Shown here: in pieces, positions 1 through 9,078 of the stretch | How the letters are laid out: the number at the start of each line of letters is the position of its first letter | How positions within the stretch are numbered: position 1 is the stretch's first letter | Assembly: GCA_028532915.1 (NCBI GenBank) | Contig: JAQQAI010000037.1 | Coordinates: forward strand, 1-52,054 | Reading direction: 5' to 3' | DNA from: Sphaerochaetaceae bacterium | GTDB taxonomy: Bacteria; Spirochaetota; Spirochaetia; Sphaerochaetales; Sphaerochaetaceae | DNA: 52,054 nucleotides | Made by a program: the position numbers and the translations under genes | Notes under the pieces: generated by a model | Database searches by the model: none | What the model was told of the DNA's origin: nothing | Seen by the model: only the letters and a program-made list of their open reading frames with translations

Positions 1-2
1 TA

Positions 3-44
3 CTCCAGTACCGGGCTTTCATGAATGAGTTTGAAGATGTCTGA
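3..44 (+). CDS. Possible 3' end of an upstream gene (partial)
   Basis: An open frame enters from the left edge and ends at a TGA at 42-44, giving the C-terminal residues LQYRAFMNEFEDV. Fourteen codons are too few to name a family. A perfect 7-bp inverted repeat follows at 58-81, which would fit the end of a transcription unit. The reading frame could equally be chance. Confidence 0.25.
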   Translation, partial: LQYRAFMNEFEDV

Positions 45-57
45 TCTCCTTGCTGGA

Positions 58-81
58 TAGCGGGTATCCAAGATCCCGCTA
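58..81. terminator. Inverted repeat, possible terminator of the upstream unit
   Basis: TAGCGGG (58-64) pairs with CCCGCTA (75-81) around a 10-nt loop. No T-tract follows, so this is either a factor-dependent end or a transcript-stabilising hairpin for the gene ending at the left edge. Confidence 0.35.
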
Positions 82-102
82 CTGCAAGAAATCTACCGTT
101 TA

Positions 103-131
103 TTGATAAATTTACCTTCATATGGTAATGT
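103..131 (+). promoter_or_regulatory. Candidate sigma-70 promoter of icd
   Basis: TTGATA (103-108), a 17-bp spacer and TAATGT (126-131) form a reasonable sigma-70 promoter upstream of the isocitrate dehydrogenase gene. The leader that follows contains a small hairpin, GGGTCC (169-174) with GGACCC (181-186). Confidence 0.45.
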
Positions 132-251
132 CGCTTATCGACCGGCATGATTAGGAATGCTGGACTGAGGGTCCTCTCGGGGACCCGAAAAATGTATGAA
201 CCAGGATTATGGTATGCCTGCGCCTACCAAATACAAAAAAGAGAGATGCAT

Positions 252-2480
252 ATGGACCAAAAGATCATCTATACAATCACCGACGAGTCGCCGGCTCTGG
301 CCACCAGTTCTTTACTTCCGATAGTTCGGGCGTTCACCAAAACAGCGGGCATTACAATCGAAGAGAAAAACCTCTCACTCGCCGCCCGTATTCTTGCCGT
401 TTTTCCGGAATATCTCACAGAGGAACAAAGGGTCTCAGATGATTTGAAGGAGCTGGGAGAGTTCGTCAAAGATCCGAATGCGAACATCATAAAACTGCCG
501 AATATCAGCGCCTCTACATTTCAGCTTATCAGTGCGGTAAAAGAGCTGCAGTCGAAGGGGTACAACATTCCCGACTATCCGGAAAATCCATCCGGCGAGA
601 CTGAACAGGAAATAAAGAAACGTTACGATCTGATCAAGGGCTCCGCTGTCAATCCTGTACTTCGTGAAGGGAACTCGGACAGACGGGTTCCGGGTGCTGT
701 GAAGAAGTTTGCCAGAAAACATCCTCACACGATGGGGCCATGGAGTAAGGATTCCAAAACTCATGTGGCAAGTATGACAGACGATGATTTCTATCATACT
801 GAGAAATCCATCGTCCTCTCACGTGCAGATTCTGTAAAAGTGGTTCTTGCTGCAGAGGATGGAGAAACGGTCGTTCTTAAGGAGAGTCTTCCGGTTCTTG
901 AAGGGGAGATTCTCGATTCGGCTGTGATGAGAAAGTCAGCACTGAGAAGCTTTCTCAGGAAACAGATCGCTGATGCCAAAGAGAAGGGTGTTCTCCTTTC
1001 GGTTCAGTTGAAAGCAAGTATGATGAAAGTTTCCGATCCGATCATTTTCGGACACATGATCTCAATATTCTTTGAGGATGTGTTCGACAGATACGGTGAA
1101 GTTTTTGAGAGACTTAACATAAATCCTGAATACGGTCTTGAAGATATGTTCTCAAAGATTGATACACTTTCAGCCTCTCAACGTGAACAGATCTATTCTT
1201 CTTTCGAAGAAGTCTACCGGAAACAGGCAAAGCTGACGATGGTGAACCTGGAGACAGGTCGTACCAGTTTACATGTCCCCAGTGATGTACTCATTGATGC
1301 CTCGATCCCGTTCGCTATCAAAAACTCGGGTAAGATGCTCGGTTTTGACGGAAAGATGGAGGATGTGAAACTGATCATCCCTGACAGTGCCTATGCCCCT
1401 GTCTATCATAACACTATAGAATTCTGTAAAGAGAACGGGGCTTTAGACCCTAAGACGCTGGGTAGTGTCGCTAATATCGGACTGATGGCACAGAAAGCCG
1501 AAGAATACGGATCTCATGATAAAACGTTCAAGATCCCGTACTGCGGTACTGTCAAAGTTCTCGACGGCAGCGAAACGGTCCTCATGGAGCAGAGTGTCTG
1601 TGAAGGTGATATCTTCAGAATGTGTCAGGTGAAAGATATTGCTGTCAAAGACTGGGTGCGCCTGGGAGTCGAGAGGGCAAGACTTACTCACACTCCGGCT
1701 CTCTTCTGGCTGGATGAGAACAGGCCTCATGATGCCCATCTTATCGATAAGGTGAAGGAAAATCTCAAACTGCTGAATACCGATGACCTTGAGATAAGGA
1801 TCATGGCACCGGGAGATGCTGTCAGATTTACACTCGACTGGATACGAAGCGGCAAAGATATTCTGTCAGTTACCGGAAATGTCCTGAGAGACTATCTTAC
1901 CGATCTGTTCCCTATTCTGGAGCTCGGGACAAGCTCGAAGATGCTTTCGATCGTGTCGCTTCTCAATGGAGGCGTGCTGTTCGAGACAGGAGCAAGCGGT
2001 TCCGCCCCGATGCTCGTACAGCAGTTTCTCAAAGAGGGACATTTTCAATGGAACTCTCTCGGTGAGATACTGGCACTTACCGAATCACTTGAACACATCG
2101 GTAATACCTGTTCAAACCAGAAAGCTGCCATACTCTCCGATGCTCTCAGTAAGGCTACCCAGCTGTTTCTGGAAAATGACCGCTCTCCCTCGGAGAAAGT
2201 GAATGAACTCGATACGAGAGGCAGTCATTTCTATATCATGCTCTACTGGGCTCGGATGCTCGCCGGTCAGGATGAAGATGAACAGCTCAAGAAGATCTTC
2301 GGTCAAGTCGCTCAATCTCTGGAGGAAAACCGGGAGAAGATTCTAAAAGAGCTGCTGCAGAAGCAGGGCACGGGTGAGGATCTGGGAGGCTATTATCTGC
2401 CTGACAGCGATACGGTCTCTTCTCTGATGCGTCCTTGTAAGACCTTTAACTCGATCCTTACATCCCTCTCTGATAGATAA
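252..2480 (+). CDS. icd: Monomeric NADP-dependent isocitrate dehydrogenase
   Basis: This enzyme oxidatively decarboxylates isocitrate to 2-oxoglutarate with NADP+ in the cytoplasm, supplying glutamate carbon and NADPH. The protein matches the large single-subunit (about 740 aa) isocitrate dehydrogenase family end to end and is unrelated to the common 420-aa dimeric form. Recognisable blocks are the N-terminal [12 protein letters not shown] stretch, [11 protein letters not shown] near residue 80, and the [16 protein letters not shown] substrate-binding segment near residue 135, followed by [12 protein letters not shown]. The frame is open from 147, but ATG 252 is chosen because GAGAG lies 6 nt upstream and it begins at the conserved family N-terminus; ATG 246 is the alternative. 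The gene stands alone between a candidate promoter at 103-131 and an intrinsic terminator at 2511-2536. Length and motifs look intact. Confidence 0.95.
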   Translation: MDQKIIYTITDESPALATSSLLPIVRAFTKTAGITIEEKNLSLAARILAVFPEYLTEEQRVSDDLKELGEFVKDPNANIIKLPNISASTFQLISAVKELQSKGYNIPDYPENPSGETEQEIKKRYDLIKGSAVNPVLREGNSDRRVPGAVKKFARKHPHTMGPWSKDSKTHVASMTDDDFYHTEKSIVLSRADSVKVVLAAEDGETVVLKESLPVLEGEILDSAVMRKSALRSFLRKQIADAKEKGVLLSVQLKASMMKVSDPIIFGHMISIFFEDVFDRYGEVFERLNINPEYGLEDMFSKIDTLSASQREQIYSSFEEVYRKQAKLTMVNLETGRTSLHVPSDVLIDASIPFAIKNSGKMLGFDGKMEDVKLIIPDSAYAPVYHNTIEFCKENGALDPKTLGSVANIGLMAQKAEEYGSHDKTFKIPYCGTVKVLDGSETVLMEQSVCEGDIFRMCQVKDIAVKDWVRLGVERARLTHTPALFWLDENRPHDAHLIDKVKENLKLLNTDDLEIRIMAPGDAVRFTLDWIRSGKDILSVTGNVLRDYLTDLFPILELGTSSKMLSIVSLLNGGVLFETGASGSAPMLVQQFLKEGHFQWNSLGEILALTESLEHIGNTCSNQKAAILSDALSKATQLFLENDRSPSEKVNELDTRGSHFYIMLYWARMLAGQDEDEQLKKIFGQVAQSLEENREKILKELLQKQGTGEDLGGYYLPDSDTVSSLMRPCKTFNSILTSLSDR

Positions 2481-2510
2481 TCTGTATCATCAGGATACCA
2501 GGAAAATGAG

Positions 2511-2536
2511 ATCCCTCAGAAATGGGGGATTTTTTT
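2511..2536 (+). terminator. Intrinsic terminator of icd
   Basis: ATCCCTC (2511-2517) pairs with GGGGGAT (2524-2530) around a 6-nt loop, and a run of seven T follows immediately. This is a classical rho-independent terminator 30 nt behind the icd stop. Confidence 0.85.
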
Positions 2537-2886
2537 ATTGTGGGGAAATATAATACTGCCCGTACACTCAAACGTCTGCATGTTCTGCCTGCATATAGTG
2601 ACCCTTTTTATGCCTTTATGATCAAAGAGGACATTCTGAAAATAGGGTATCTTTAATCGATAATAAAAGTTGAATTCACATTATCTTGTTATATTAAAAT
2701 GATATACATATCAATACTGCAGCTTGGGAGCGTTGGTTGATTTTCCTGCAAATCCGGCAACATTTTTCCTTGTTTTCTAAAAATATATATGATACCATCT
2801 ATATAATATATAATATACGATAGAAAAAAACGAAGAGCGATTCAATTTTTTCTATCAATCATCAAATTATAAGAGTGAGGTTTAGC
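2537..2886 (+). promoter_or_regulatory. AT-rich control region of the TAXI-TRAP operon
   Basis: About 350 bp without a gene, strongly AT-rich from 2780 to 2830 with TATAAT-like hexamers at 2802-2807 and 2809-2814 but no convincing -35 partner. A perfect 11-bp inverted repeat, GATAGAAAAAA (2819-2829) with TTTTTTCTATC (2846-2856), sits about 30 nt before the first gene and would fold in the leader RNA or serve as an operator. I see nothing coding here. Confidence 0.5.
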
Positions 2887-4875
2887 TTGAAAGACGAAAA
2901 GGAAAAAAACAAAGTAGACAATACTGTTTCAATGCCTGCGCCTGACGGTCAAGCGATTCTGAGGGAACGTGATACTCAATCACGTTATCGAAACAAATTA
3001 GATCCTTTCTGGAAATATGTCGTGATGGTGATTTCAATTGCATTTGTATCCTACCACCTGATTACTTCCAGATTCGGTATGCCTGACATGGTAAAACACC
3101 GTGCTATTCACGTTGCCTTCATATTAGGCCTTGTCTGGTTGTACTATCCTGCGACCAAGAAATCCCCGAGAAACCGGCCGAGTGTCGTTGATATGGGACT
3201 TTTCGTGGCTACACTGGTGATGATCCTGTATACCTGGTTCACCCGTGACCTGTTTCTCAAACGGGCAGGTGTTGCAGTCATGAGTGACTACGTGATCGGA
3301 GTTATGACGATTCTGATGACGTTGGAAGCCTGCCGGCGTGCAGTAGGGAAGGGTCTATTGATCCTGGTCCTCGTATTCCTCGTATATGCTCTGTTCGGAC
3401 CATATTTCCCGGGAGTGTTTGCTCACAGAGGTCATTCACTTGAAAGAATCATCTATCAGATGTACCTCACAGGTCAGGGAATCTTCGGAATGCCTATCGG
3501 TGTATCGGCTACCTACCTGATCATCTTCATCATATTGGGTTCTATGCTCGAAAAGAGCGGGCTCGGTAAACTTTTCAATGATATCGCGATGTCTTTCGGC
3601 GGACGTCTCGTCGGTGGTCCTGCCAAGGTTGCTGTCGTTGCAAGTGCTCTCGTCGGAATGATTCAGGGAAGTGCTGCTACCAACGTAGCTACCAGCGGAG
3701 CTTTTACCATTCCTCTTATGAAAAAAGTCGGGTATAAACCTTATTTTGCCGGTGCGATTGAAGCTGCGGCCTCGACCGGCGGGCAGTTCATGCCGCCTAT
3801 CATGGGTTCGGTTGCCTTCATTATGGCAGAATTCCTCGGTGTAAGATATCTTTCGATCGCAGCTGCGGCTATTGTTCCTGCAATTCTCTATTTCGGTAGT
3901 GTATTCTTCCAGATCGACCTTCGTGCAAGAAGAATGAAACTGAGAGGTCTTTCAAAAGAAGAGATGCCAGATGTCAAAACTACGATTCTGCGCTACGGTC
4001 AGATGATGATTCCTGTTGTCATTCTTGTCTTCCTCCTTATCGAAGGACGCACACCCTTGTACGCAGCATTCTTTACCGTTGTAGCTACATGGCTTCTTTC
4101 ATGGGTGAGAAAAGAGACCCGTATCGGACCGAAAGAGATGAAAGATGTTGCAGTGAACTCATCAAGAAACATCCTGGGAATCGGCGTTGCCATGGCTAAT
4201 GCAGGGTTCGTTGTTGCGATCCTTTCGATGACAGGTCTGGGAGTCATTCTTGCAGACAATATCGTACAGCTTTCTGGCGGACATCTGTTCATCGCGCTTC
4301 TTCTGAGTATGCTCGTTTCGATCGTGCTCGGTATGGGACTTCCAACAAGCGCATGTTACGTTATCGCAGCATCGATCACGGTTCCTATACTTCGCGCAAT
4401 GAATGTCCCTGCCTTCCAGGCACACTTCTTCGTCCTGTACTTCTCTGTCATCTCGACGGTCACTCCGCCGGTTGCTTTGTCCGCCTATGTCGGAGCAGGA
4501 ATGGCGAATGCTGATCCTAACAAAGTCGGTTGGGCTGCGTTCCGATTGGCTATCGCAGGATTCATCATTCCGTTCTTCTTTATCTACTCTCCGGAGATGC
4601 TCCTTATTTCCGATTCTGTATGGCATATCATCTGGGCCTCTATCTCGGCGCTTATCGGTATCGGATTTCTGGCTATCGCCGTTGAAGGATATCTGTTCAC
4701 ACCGCTTCAGCTGTGGACAAGAGCGATCTTCCTGGCGGCTTCGATCATGCTGATCTCTCCGGGATTGTCACTTGATTTTGTCGGATTCGCTATTGGTGGT
4801 CTGGGTATTCTTATCGCATACATGAAAAAGAGAAAAGACCTTCCCGGCGGCGGCGCTGCTGCGATGGCGAACTAA
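2887..4875 (+). CDS. TRAP transporter permease, fused small and large subunits (TAXI type)
   Basis: This integral membrane protein combines the DctQ-like (4 TM) and DctM-like (12 TM) subunits of a TRAP transporter in one chain, the arrangement used with TAXI binding proteins for sodium- or proton-driven uptake of organic acids or amino acids. After a polar N-terminus of about 45 residues come hydrophobic segments throughout. The large-subunit hallmark GSAATNVATSGAFTIPLMKK lies around residue 280 and GMGLPTSACYV around 485; the family length of 620-680 aa fits. TTG 2887 is preferred because GTGAGG lies 6 nt before it, whereas GTG 2875 has no ribosome site. The TAXI receptor gene follows 86 nt downstream, so the two form one system. 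The substrate is not readable from sequence; the metabolic genes behind suggest an amino acid or 2-oxo acid. Confidence 0.93.
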   Translation: MKDEKEKNKVDNTVSMPAPDGQAILRERDTQSRYRNKLDPFWKYVVMVISIAFVSYHLITSRFGMPDMVKHRAIHVAFILGLVWLYYPATKKSPRNRPSVVDMGLFVATLVMILYTWFTRDLFLKRAGVAVMSDYVIGVMTILMTLEACRRAVGKGLLILVLVFLVYALFGPYFPGVFAHRGHSLERIIYQMYLTGQGIFGMPIGVSATYLIIFIILGSMLEKSGLGKLFNDIAMSFGGRLVGGPAKVAVVASALVGMIQGSAATNVATSGAFTIPLMKKVGYKPYFAGAIEAAASTGGQFMPPIMGSVAFIMAEFLGVRYLSIAAAAIVPAILYFGSVFFQIDLRARRMKLRGLSKEEMPDVKTTILRYGQMMIPVVILVFLLIEGRTPLYAAFFTVVATWLLSWVRKETRIGPKEMKDVAVNSSRNILGIGVAMANAGFVVAILSMTGLGVILADNIVQLSGGHLFIALLLSMLVSIVLGMGLPTSACYVIAASITVPILRAMNVPAFQAHFFVLYFSVISTVTPPVALSAYVGAGMANADPNKVGWAAFRLAIAGFIIPFFFIYSPEMLLISDSVWHIIWASISALIGIGFLAIAVEGYLFTPLQLWTRAIFLAASIMLISPGLSLDFVGFAIGGLGILIAYMKKRKDLPGGGAAAMAN

Positions 4876-4961
4876 GATCCTGTCGTTGACAGGGTGTGAA
4901 AACTGAATCTATGTCTGCAGGACGGAGAATCCTGCAGACCAGAATAATAAAAGGAGGAGCG

Positions 4962-5975
4962 ATGTTTATGAAATTTAAAACAACTGTCGTTCTGGTTTTA
5001 GTGTTGGCTATGGTGTCTACAGGGGCACTGTTTGCAAACGGAGAAGAAGAAACTGGTGATTCAACCAAATCATCAGGTCCTATCTTCATCACGATGGGTA
5101 CTGCCGGTGTCGGTGGTATGAACTATCCTACCGGTATTGCAATGAGTTCGGTGTGGAACTCTGAAATTCCCGGAATGAAAGCTGTTGCGATCGCAACTGG
5201 CGGTAGTCCCCATAATATCGACCTTCTGAGAACAAAAGATGCAGATGTGGCTGTCTGTCGTTCACTGGAAGCTTATCGTGCAAGTGTCGGAGAAGATCCA
5301 TACACAGAAAAGATGGATTGGATGAGATCACTTACCGGAGGTCTGTTCGTTGACGTGTTCCAGGTTGTAGCAAGCAAAGAAAGCGGAATTACCAGTGTTG
5401 ACCAGTTCAAAGGAAAGAGAATCGTTGTCGGTCCTGTCGGAAGCGGCGGTGAAGTTGATGCAAGAGAGACTCTGGCTGCATACGGTCTTACCTACGATGA
5501 TGTGAAAGTCAGTTTCGTAGAATTCTCTCAGGGAATGGATATGATCAAAGACGGTCTTGCAGATGCAGGTATCCTCGGTGTTGCACTCGGATCATCTACC
5601 ATGCAGGAGCTTCTTCTCGACAACAAGGTGAACCTTATCGACATCTCGGACGAAGGGCTTGCAAATCTCAAGAAGAGCAATCCGTTCTACATCAGAGCAA
5701 CGATTCCTGCAAACACTTATCCGAATCAGGATTATGATGTAGCAACTGTCGGAACTCCTCCGGATATCATCATCGTCCGTGCCGAAACAGATGCAGATCT
5801 GGTCTACAAGATGACAAAGGCTCTGTACGAGAACCTTCCTGCAATTCAGGCTGTATCTCCTCTGCTCCAGCAGTTCGACCAGGATCTCGTCCTTGCGGAT
5901 GCAGACATGCTCGTTCCTTACCATGACGGTGCCCGCCGTTACTTCGTGGAACAGGGATGGCTTCCAGAGAAATAG
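4962..5975 (+). CDS. TAXI-family TRAP transporter solute-binding protein
   Basis: Exported substrate receptor for the fused permease encoded just upstream. The N-terminus has a basic start, a hydrophobic core and LFANGEEE, a signal peptide style common in spirochaete binding proteins. The TAXI signature follows: FITMGTAGVGG near residue 45, GGSPHNIDLLRTKDADVA, then GKRIVVGPVGSGGEVDAR in the middle and a C-terminal YHDGARRYFVEQGW. ATG 4962 is chosen for the strong AAAGGAGG 5-10 nt upstream; the frame is open upstream to 4896 but that part lacks a ribosome site. A strong hairpin at 6000-6033 directly follows the stop and separates this highly expressed receptor from the enzyme genes downstream. 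Confidence 0.93.
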   Translation: MFMKFKTTVVLVLVLAMVSTGALFANGEEETGDSTKSSGPIFITMGTAGVGGMNYPTGIAMSSVWNSEIPGMKAVAIATGGSPHNIDLLRTKDADVAVCRSLEAYRASVGEDPYTEKMDWMRSLTGGLFVDVFQVVASKESGITSVDQFKGKRIVVGPVGSGGEVDARETLAAYGLTYDDVKVSFVEFSQGMDMIKDGLADAGILGVALGSSTMQELLLDNKVNLIDISDEGLANLKKSNPFYIRATIPANTYPNQDYDVATVGTPPDIIIVRAETDADLVYKMTKALYENLPAIQAVSPLLQQFDQDLVLADADMLVPYHDGARRYFVEQGWLPEK

Positions 5976-5999
5976 GGTTGATGTAGAAGCATATATCAT

Positions 6000-6033
6000 T
6001 GCTGCCGTTACCGCTTCGGTGTTGACGGCAGCA
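6000..6033 (+). other. Intercistronic hairpin behind the TAXI receptor gene
   Basis: TGCTGCCGT (6000-6008) pairs perfectly with ACGGCAGCA (6025-6033); inside, ACCG-CTT-CGGT gives a further 4-bp stem. There is no T-run, so it probably protects or attenuates the mRNA between the receptor and the enzyme genes and does not end it outright. Confidence 0.65.
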
Positions 6034-6096
6034 CCATGAATCCAAAGAGAAAAGCATCGCTGCAGCAGATGAAAGTGGGGTGTTTTCCTAATTGGA

Positions 6097-6123
6097 TTCG
6101 GGCTGCGTCGATAGCAGCCTGAA
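6097..6123 (+). other. Second intercistronic hairpin
   Basis: TTCGGGCTGC (6097-6106) pairs with GCAGCCTGAA (6114-6123) with one G-T wobble and a 7-nt loop. Together with the hairpin at 6000-6033 it makes the 230-nt gap between receptor and ThDP enzyme genes highly structured. Confidence 0.5.
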
Positions 6124-6205
6124 ATTTGGAATGATGTTTCACAAGCTTTCTGAAATCTTGTGTATTGAATCATTTTTGAATGTGAATTTTTTTTAAGGAG
6201 GCGGT

Positions 6206-7825
6206 ATGATAACAGCTGCTGAAAGATTGATAAAAAGGATGTCTGAACTGGGTGTCCGTTATGTTTTTGGTATTCCCAGCGGATCCTGGTTGTATTATAT
6301 GGATGCCATGAGAAAAGAGGGTATCGAATTTGTTCTGGTTAGCAATGAAGCCAGTGCCGGTTTCATGGCTGATGTCTATAACCGGCTCACCGGAATTCCG
6401 GGTATCTGCTATGCTACTCTCGGAGCAGGTGCAACGAACCTGACCACCGGAGTCGGTAACGCATTTCTGGACCGGTCTTCCGTGATCTCACTGACAACAG
6501 AGCCTTCCAATCCGATGATCGGAAGAACCTATCAGATGGGAATAGATCAGCAGACTCTATTCCAGCCGATCACAAAATGGACTACACGCATGAGCAGTCC
6601 TATCATCGATCAGGTATTCCAGAAAGCCGTGCACATCACAAAGACCGGAATCCCCGGCCCTGTCAATATCGGTCTGCCTGAAGATCTCGGTGATACCATG
6701 GTATCTGAAATCGAAGAGAAGATGTCATTTGAAGCACCTTGTGCTGAAGTGAATCCCAACAGCGATATGCTCGAAAGACTGGCAGCTCGTTTCAAAGAGG
6801 CAAAACGGCCTGTATTGGCTGTAGGTCTCGGTGCTGTTCGATCAAAAGTCTCTTCTCTCCTTGTAAGTGTTGCTGAACGTCATAATATCCCTGTGGTACT
6901 CACACCTATGGCAAAAGGTATGATAAGTGAAGATCATCCTATGTATGCCGGTGTGTTGTTCCATGCTCTGAGCGATCGTGTCGCCGAGACATACCGCAAT
7001 GCTGATTTAGTCATCGGTGTGGGATATGATCCTGTAGAGTTCAACTATGAAAGCTGGATGCCTGAAGTGCCTCTCGCCCATCTCGATATCGTACCTGCCG
7101 ACATCGACCGCAATACCTACACGACTGTTCTTGATGTGATCGGAAGGATCGATAAATCTCTGAGCGTTCTCGAAGAGATTGACCCTGTCAGCAATGAATG
7201 GGATATCGATGCCCTTGTCGAACGCAAAAATGCTATGTTCAAGGCGTTCGAACCACCTAAGGGTAAATTCGGATCGAGAGCTGCCTTGGCTATCCTCAGA
7301 GAGGTTCTTCCTCAGGACGGAATAATGACATGCGGTGTCGGGGCTCACACTCACCTGATCGGTCAGATGTGGAAAACTCCCGCTCCAGGCCTGCAGATCA
7401 TGACTAACGGCTGGTCATCGATGGGATTCGGAATCCCCGCAGCGATCGGTGCCAAACTGAGCTGTCCGGACCGGGCAGTCGCCTGTGTGACCGGTGACGG
7501 AGGATTTTTGATGATGGCAGGAGAACTATCTGTCGCACAAAGACATAACCTCAATGTCGTCTTTGTCATATTCAAAGATAAGAATCTGGAGCTCATCAGA
7601 ATTAAACAGGCCAAAAAGAACATGCCTGTGTACAGAACGATCCTCGACGAGAAAGAGACTGCAAAATCGGAGAGCATGTTCGGAGTACCTATCCTGTGTG
7701 CTGAAAACGCTGAAGACTACAGAGAAACACTGAAAAAAGCGTTTGAAATGGAAGGTCCGGTTGTTGTCGAAGCAAGAATCGAGGACGGAGATTACGATGA
7801 TCTCATTCTTAAGAATCATAAATAG
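6206..7825 (+). CDS. Thiamine diphosphate-dependent enzyme, acetolactate synthase/2-oxoacid decarboxylase family
   Basis: Cytoplasmic ThDP enzyme with the three-domain order of the acetolactate synthase and 2-oxoacid decarboxylase superfamily: N-terminal PYR domain (residues 1-165) with the catalytic glutamate in SNEASAGFMAD, a central domain (about 185-310), and a C-terminal PP domain with the cofactor motif GDGGFLMMAGEL near residue 430. The length of 539 aa fits. The exact reaction is not readable: it could decarboxylate a 2-oxo acid to an aldehyde or condense it with a second one. AAGGAGG stands 4-9 nt before ATG 6206. An aminotransferase and an aldehyde dehydrogenase of the aspartate-semialdehyde type follow at 31 and 16 nt, which suggests amino acid to 2-oxo acid to aldehyde to acyl phosphate chemistry on the imported substrate. 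That pathway is an inference. Confidence 0.85.
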   Translation: MITAAERLIKRMSELGVRYVFGIPSGSWLYYMDAMRKEGIEFVLVSNEASAGFMADVYNRLTGIPGICYATLGAGATNLTTGVGNAFLDRSSVISLTTEPSNPMIGRTYQMGIDQQTLFQPITKWTTRMSSPIIDQVFQKAVHITKTGIPGPVNIGLPEDLGDTMVSEIEEKMSFEAPCAEVNPNSDMLERLAARFKEAKRPVLAVGLGAVRSKVSSLLVSVAERHNIPVVLTPMAKGMISEDHPMYAGVLFHALSDRVAETYRNADLVIGVGYDPVEFNYESWMPEVPLAHLDIVPADIDRNTYTTVLDVIGRIDKSLSVLEEIDPVSNEWDIDALVERKNAMFKAFEPPKGKFGSRAALAILREVLPQDGIMTCGVGAHTHLIGQMWKTPAPGLQIMTNGWSSMGFGIPAAIGAKLSCPDRAVACVTGDGGFLMMAGELSVAQRHNLNVVFVIFKDKNLELIRIKQAKKNMPVYRTILDEKETAKSESMFGVPILCAENAEDYRETLKKAFEMEGPVVVEARIEDGDYDDLILKNHK

Positions 7826-7856
7826 GATGAGAGAGTATTGAAAGGAAATAAACATT

Positions 7857-9062
7857 ATGAGTAATTCAATTGACAGTTTATTTGCAGACAGACTGGACAT
7901 TATTCCGTTTTCAGGAATCAGAAAAGTCTTCGCAAAGATCAGGAAGATGGAAGCTGAAGGAAGAGATATCATTCACTGGGAAGTAGGCAGAACTGATTTC
8001 GATACACCTCAGCATATCAAAGATGCTGCGATCGACGCACTGAACCGCGGTATGGTTCACTATTCACCCAACCTGGGTATTCTCCCCCTGCGTAAGGCAA
8101 TCGCAGAAAGGACCAAGATCGACAACGGAGTCGAAATTGATCCTGAGACTCAGGTTATCGTGATGTCAGGTGCCAATGAAGGTATTCTTGCTTCAATACT
8201 TGCATTTGTGAATCCCGGAGATGAGGTTCTCGTTACAGATCCTAACTGGCATCACTATAAGTCGATCACCAGCATCGCAGGCGGTACTCCTGTTGAGATC
8301 CCTACCTTTGCAGAAGATAATTTCGCTATCAGACCGGAGGAAGTGGAAAAGAGAATCACAGATAAGACCAAGCTTCTGTGTATAACTTCTCCGGGAAACC
8401 CGACAGGCTGTACACAGACACAAGAGAATCTAGAGGCACTGGCCGAGATCGCGATCCGTCATAATCTGATTGTGATCGCAGATGAGATCTACGCAAGAAT
8501 CTATTACGGAGAAGGGAAAGTCGCACCGAGCATTTTCTCCATTCCCGGCATGGCTGAGCGCACTGTTATCATCAACGGCTTCTCGAAGATCTATGCAATG
8601 GACGGATGGAGACTCGGCTGGACAGTCGCATCTCCTGAACTCACTCAATGTATCCTGAAGATCCGCCAGTACACCACAGTCTGTGTGAACACCTTCACAC
8701 AGTATGGAGCAGCAGCAGGGCTTCTCATGGATCAGACCTGCATCGACGAGATGGTTGTAGAGTTTGCCAAAAGAAGAAAGATCATCCTGGACGGTCTCAA
8801 AGAGATTCCCGATGTCAAAGTCTCTGATTCATCCGGAGCATTCTACGTATTCCCGGACATCAGTGCATACGGACTGACTTCCAAGGAGATGGCAGATTAT
8901 CTGATCAATGAATACGGAATCGCCACCGTTGCCGGCAGCGTATTCGGCACAAGCGGAGAAGGACACATCAGAATCGCATATTCCTGTTCTACTGAAGAAT
9001 GTGCCCGTGGAGTGATTATACTCAAAAAAGCGTTGGCAGCATTGCGTGAGAACAACAACTGA
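7857..9062 (+). CDS. Class I/II PLP-dependent aminotransferase
   Basis: Fold type I aminotransferase of the aspartate/alanine aminotransferase group. The PLP lysine lies in INGFSKIYAMDGWRLGW near residue 240. The aspartate and tyrosine that hold the cofactor are in IADEIYARIYYG near residue 205, and the substrate carboxylate arginine is in EGHIRIAYSCS close to the C-terminus. The HWEVGRTDFDTP start is typical of the group. The length of 401 aa is complete. The start is ATG 7857, behind GAAAGGAAATAAAC. It sits between a ThDP enzyme and aspartate-semialdehyde dehydrogenase, so the natural amino donor may be the substrate brought in by the TAXI transporter. Assignment to a single amino acid is not possible from sequence. 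Confidence 0.9.
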   Translation: MSNSIDSLFADRLDIIPFSGIRKVFAKIRKMEAEGRDIIHWEVGRTDFDTPQHIKDAAIDALNRGMVHYSPNLGILPLRKAIAERTKIDNGVEIDPETQVIVMSGANEGILASILAFVNPGDEVLVTDPNWHHYKSITSIAGGTPVEIPTFAEDNFAIRPEEVEKRITDKTKLLCITSPGNPTGCTQTQENLEALAEIAIRHNLIVIADEIYARIYYGEGKVAPSIFSIPGMAERTVIINGFSKIYAMDGWRLGWTVASPELTQCILKIRQYTTVCVNTFTQYGAAAGLLMDQTCIDEMVVEFAKRRKIILDGLKEIPDVKVSDSSGAFYVFPDISAYGLTSKEMADYLINEYGIATVAGSVFGTSGEGHIRIAYSCSTEECARGVIILKKALAALRENNN

Positions 9063-9078
9063 TAAGGAGCATAATACT

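Noticed and set aside
2875-2886. GTG 2875 as start of the TRAP permease
   Set aside because: No ribosome site precedes it, while GTGAGG, which includes this GTG, is well spaced for TTG 2887.
4896-4961. N-terminal extension of the TAXI receptor
   Set aside because: It would bury the signal peptide behind 22 polar residues; AAAGGAGG clearly marks ATG 4962.
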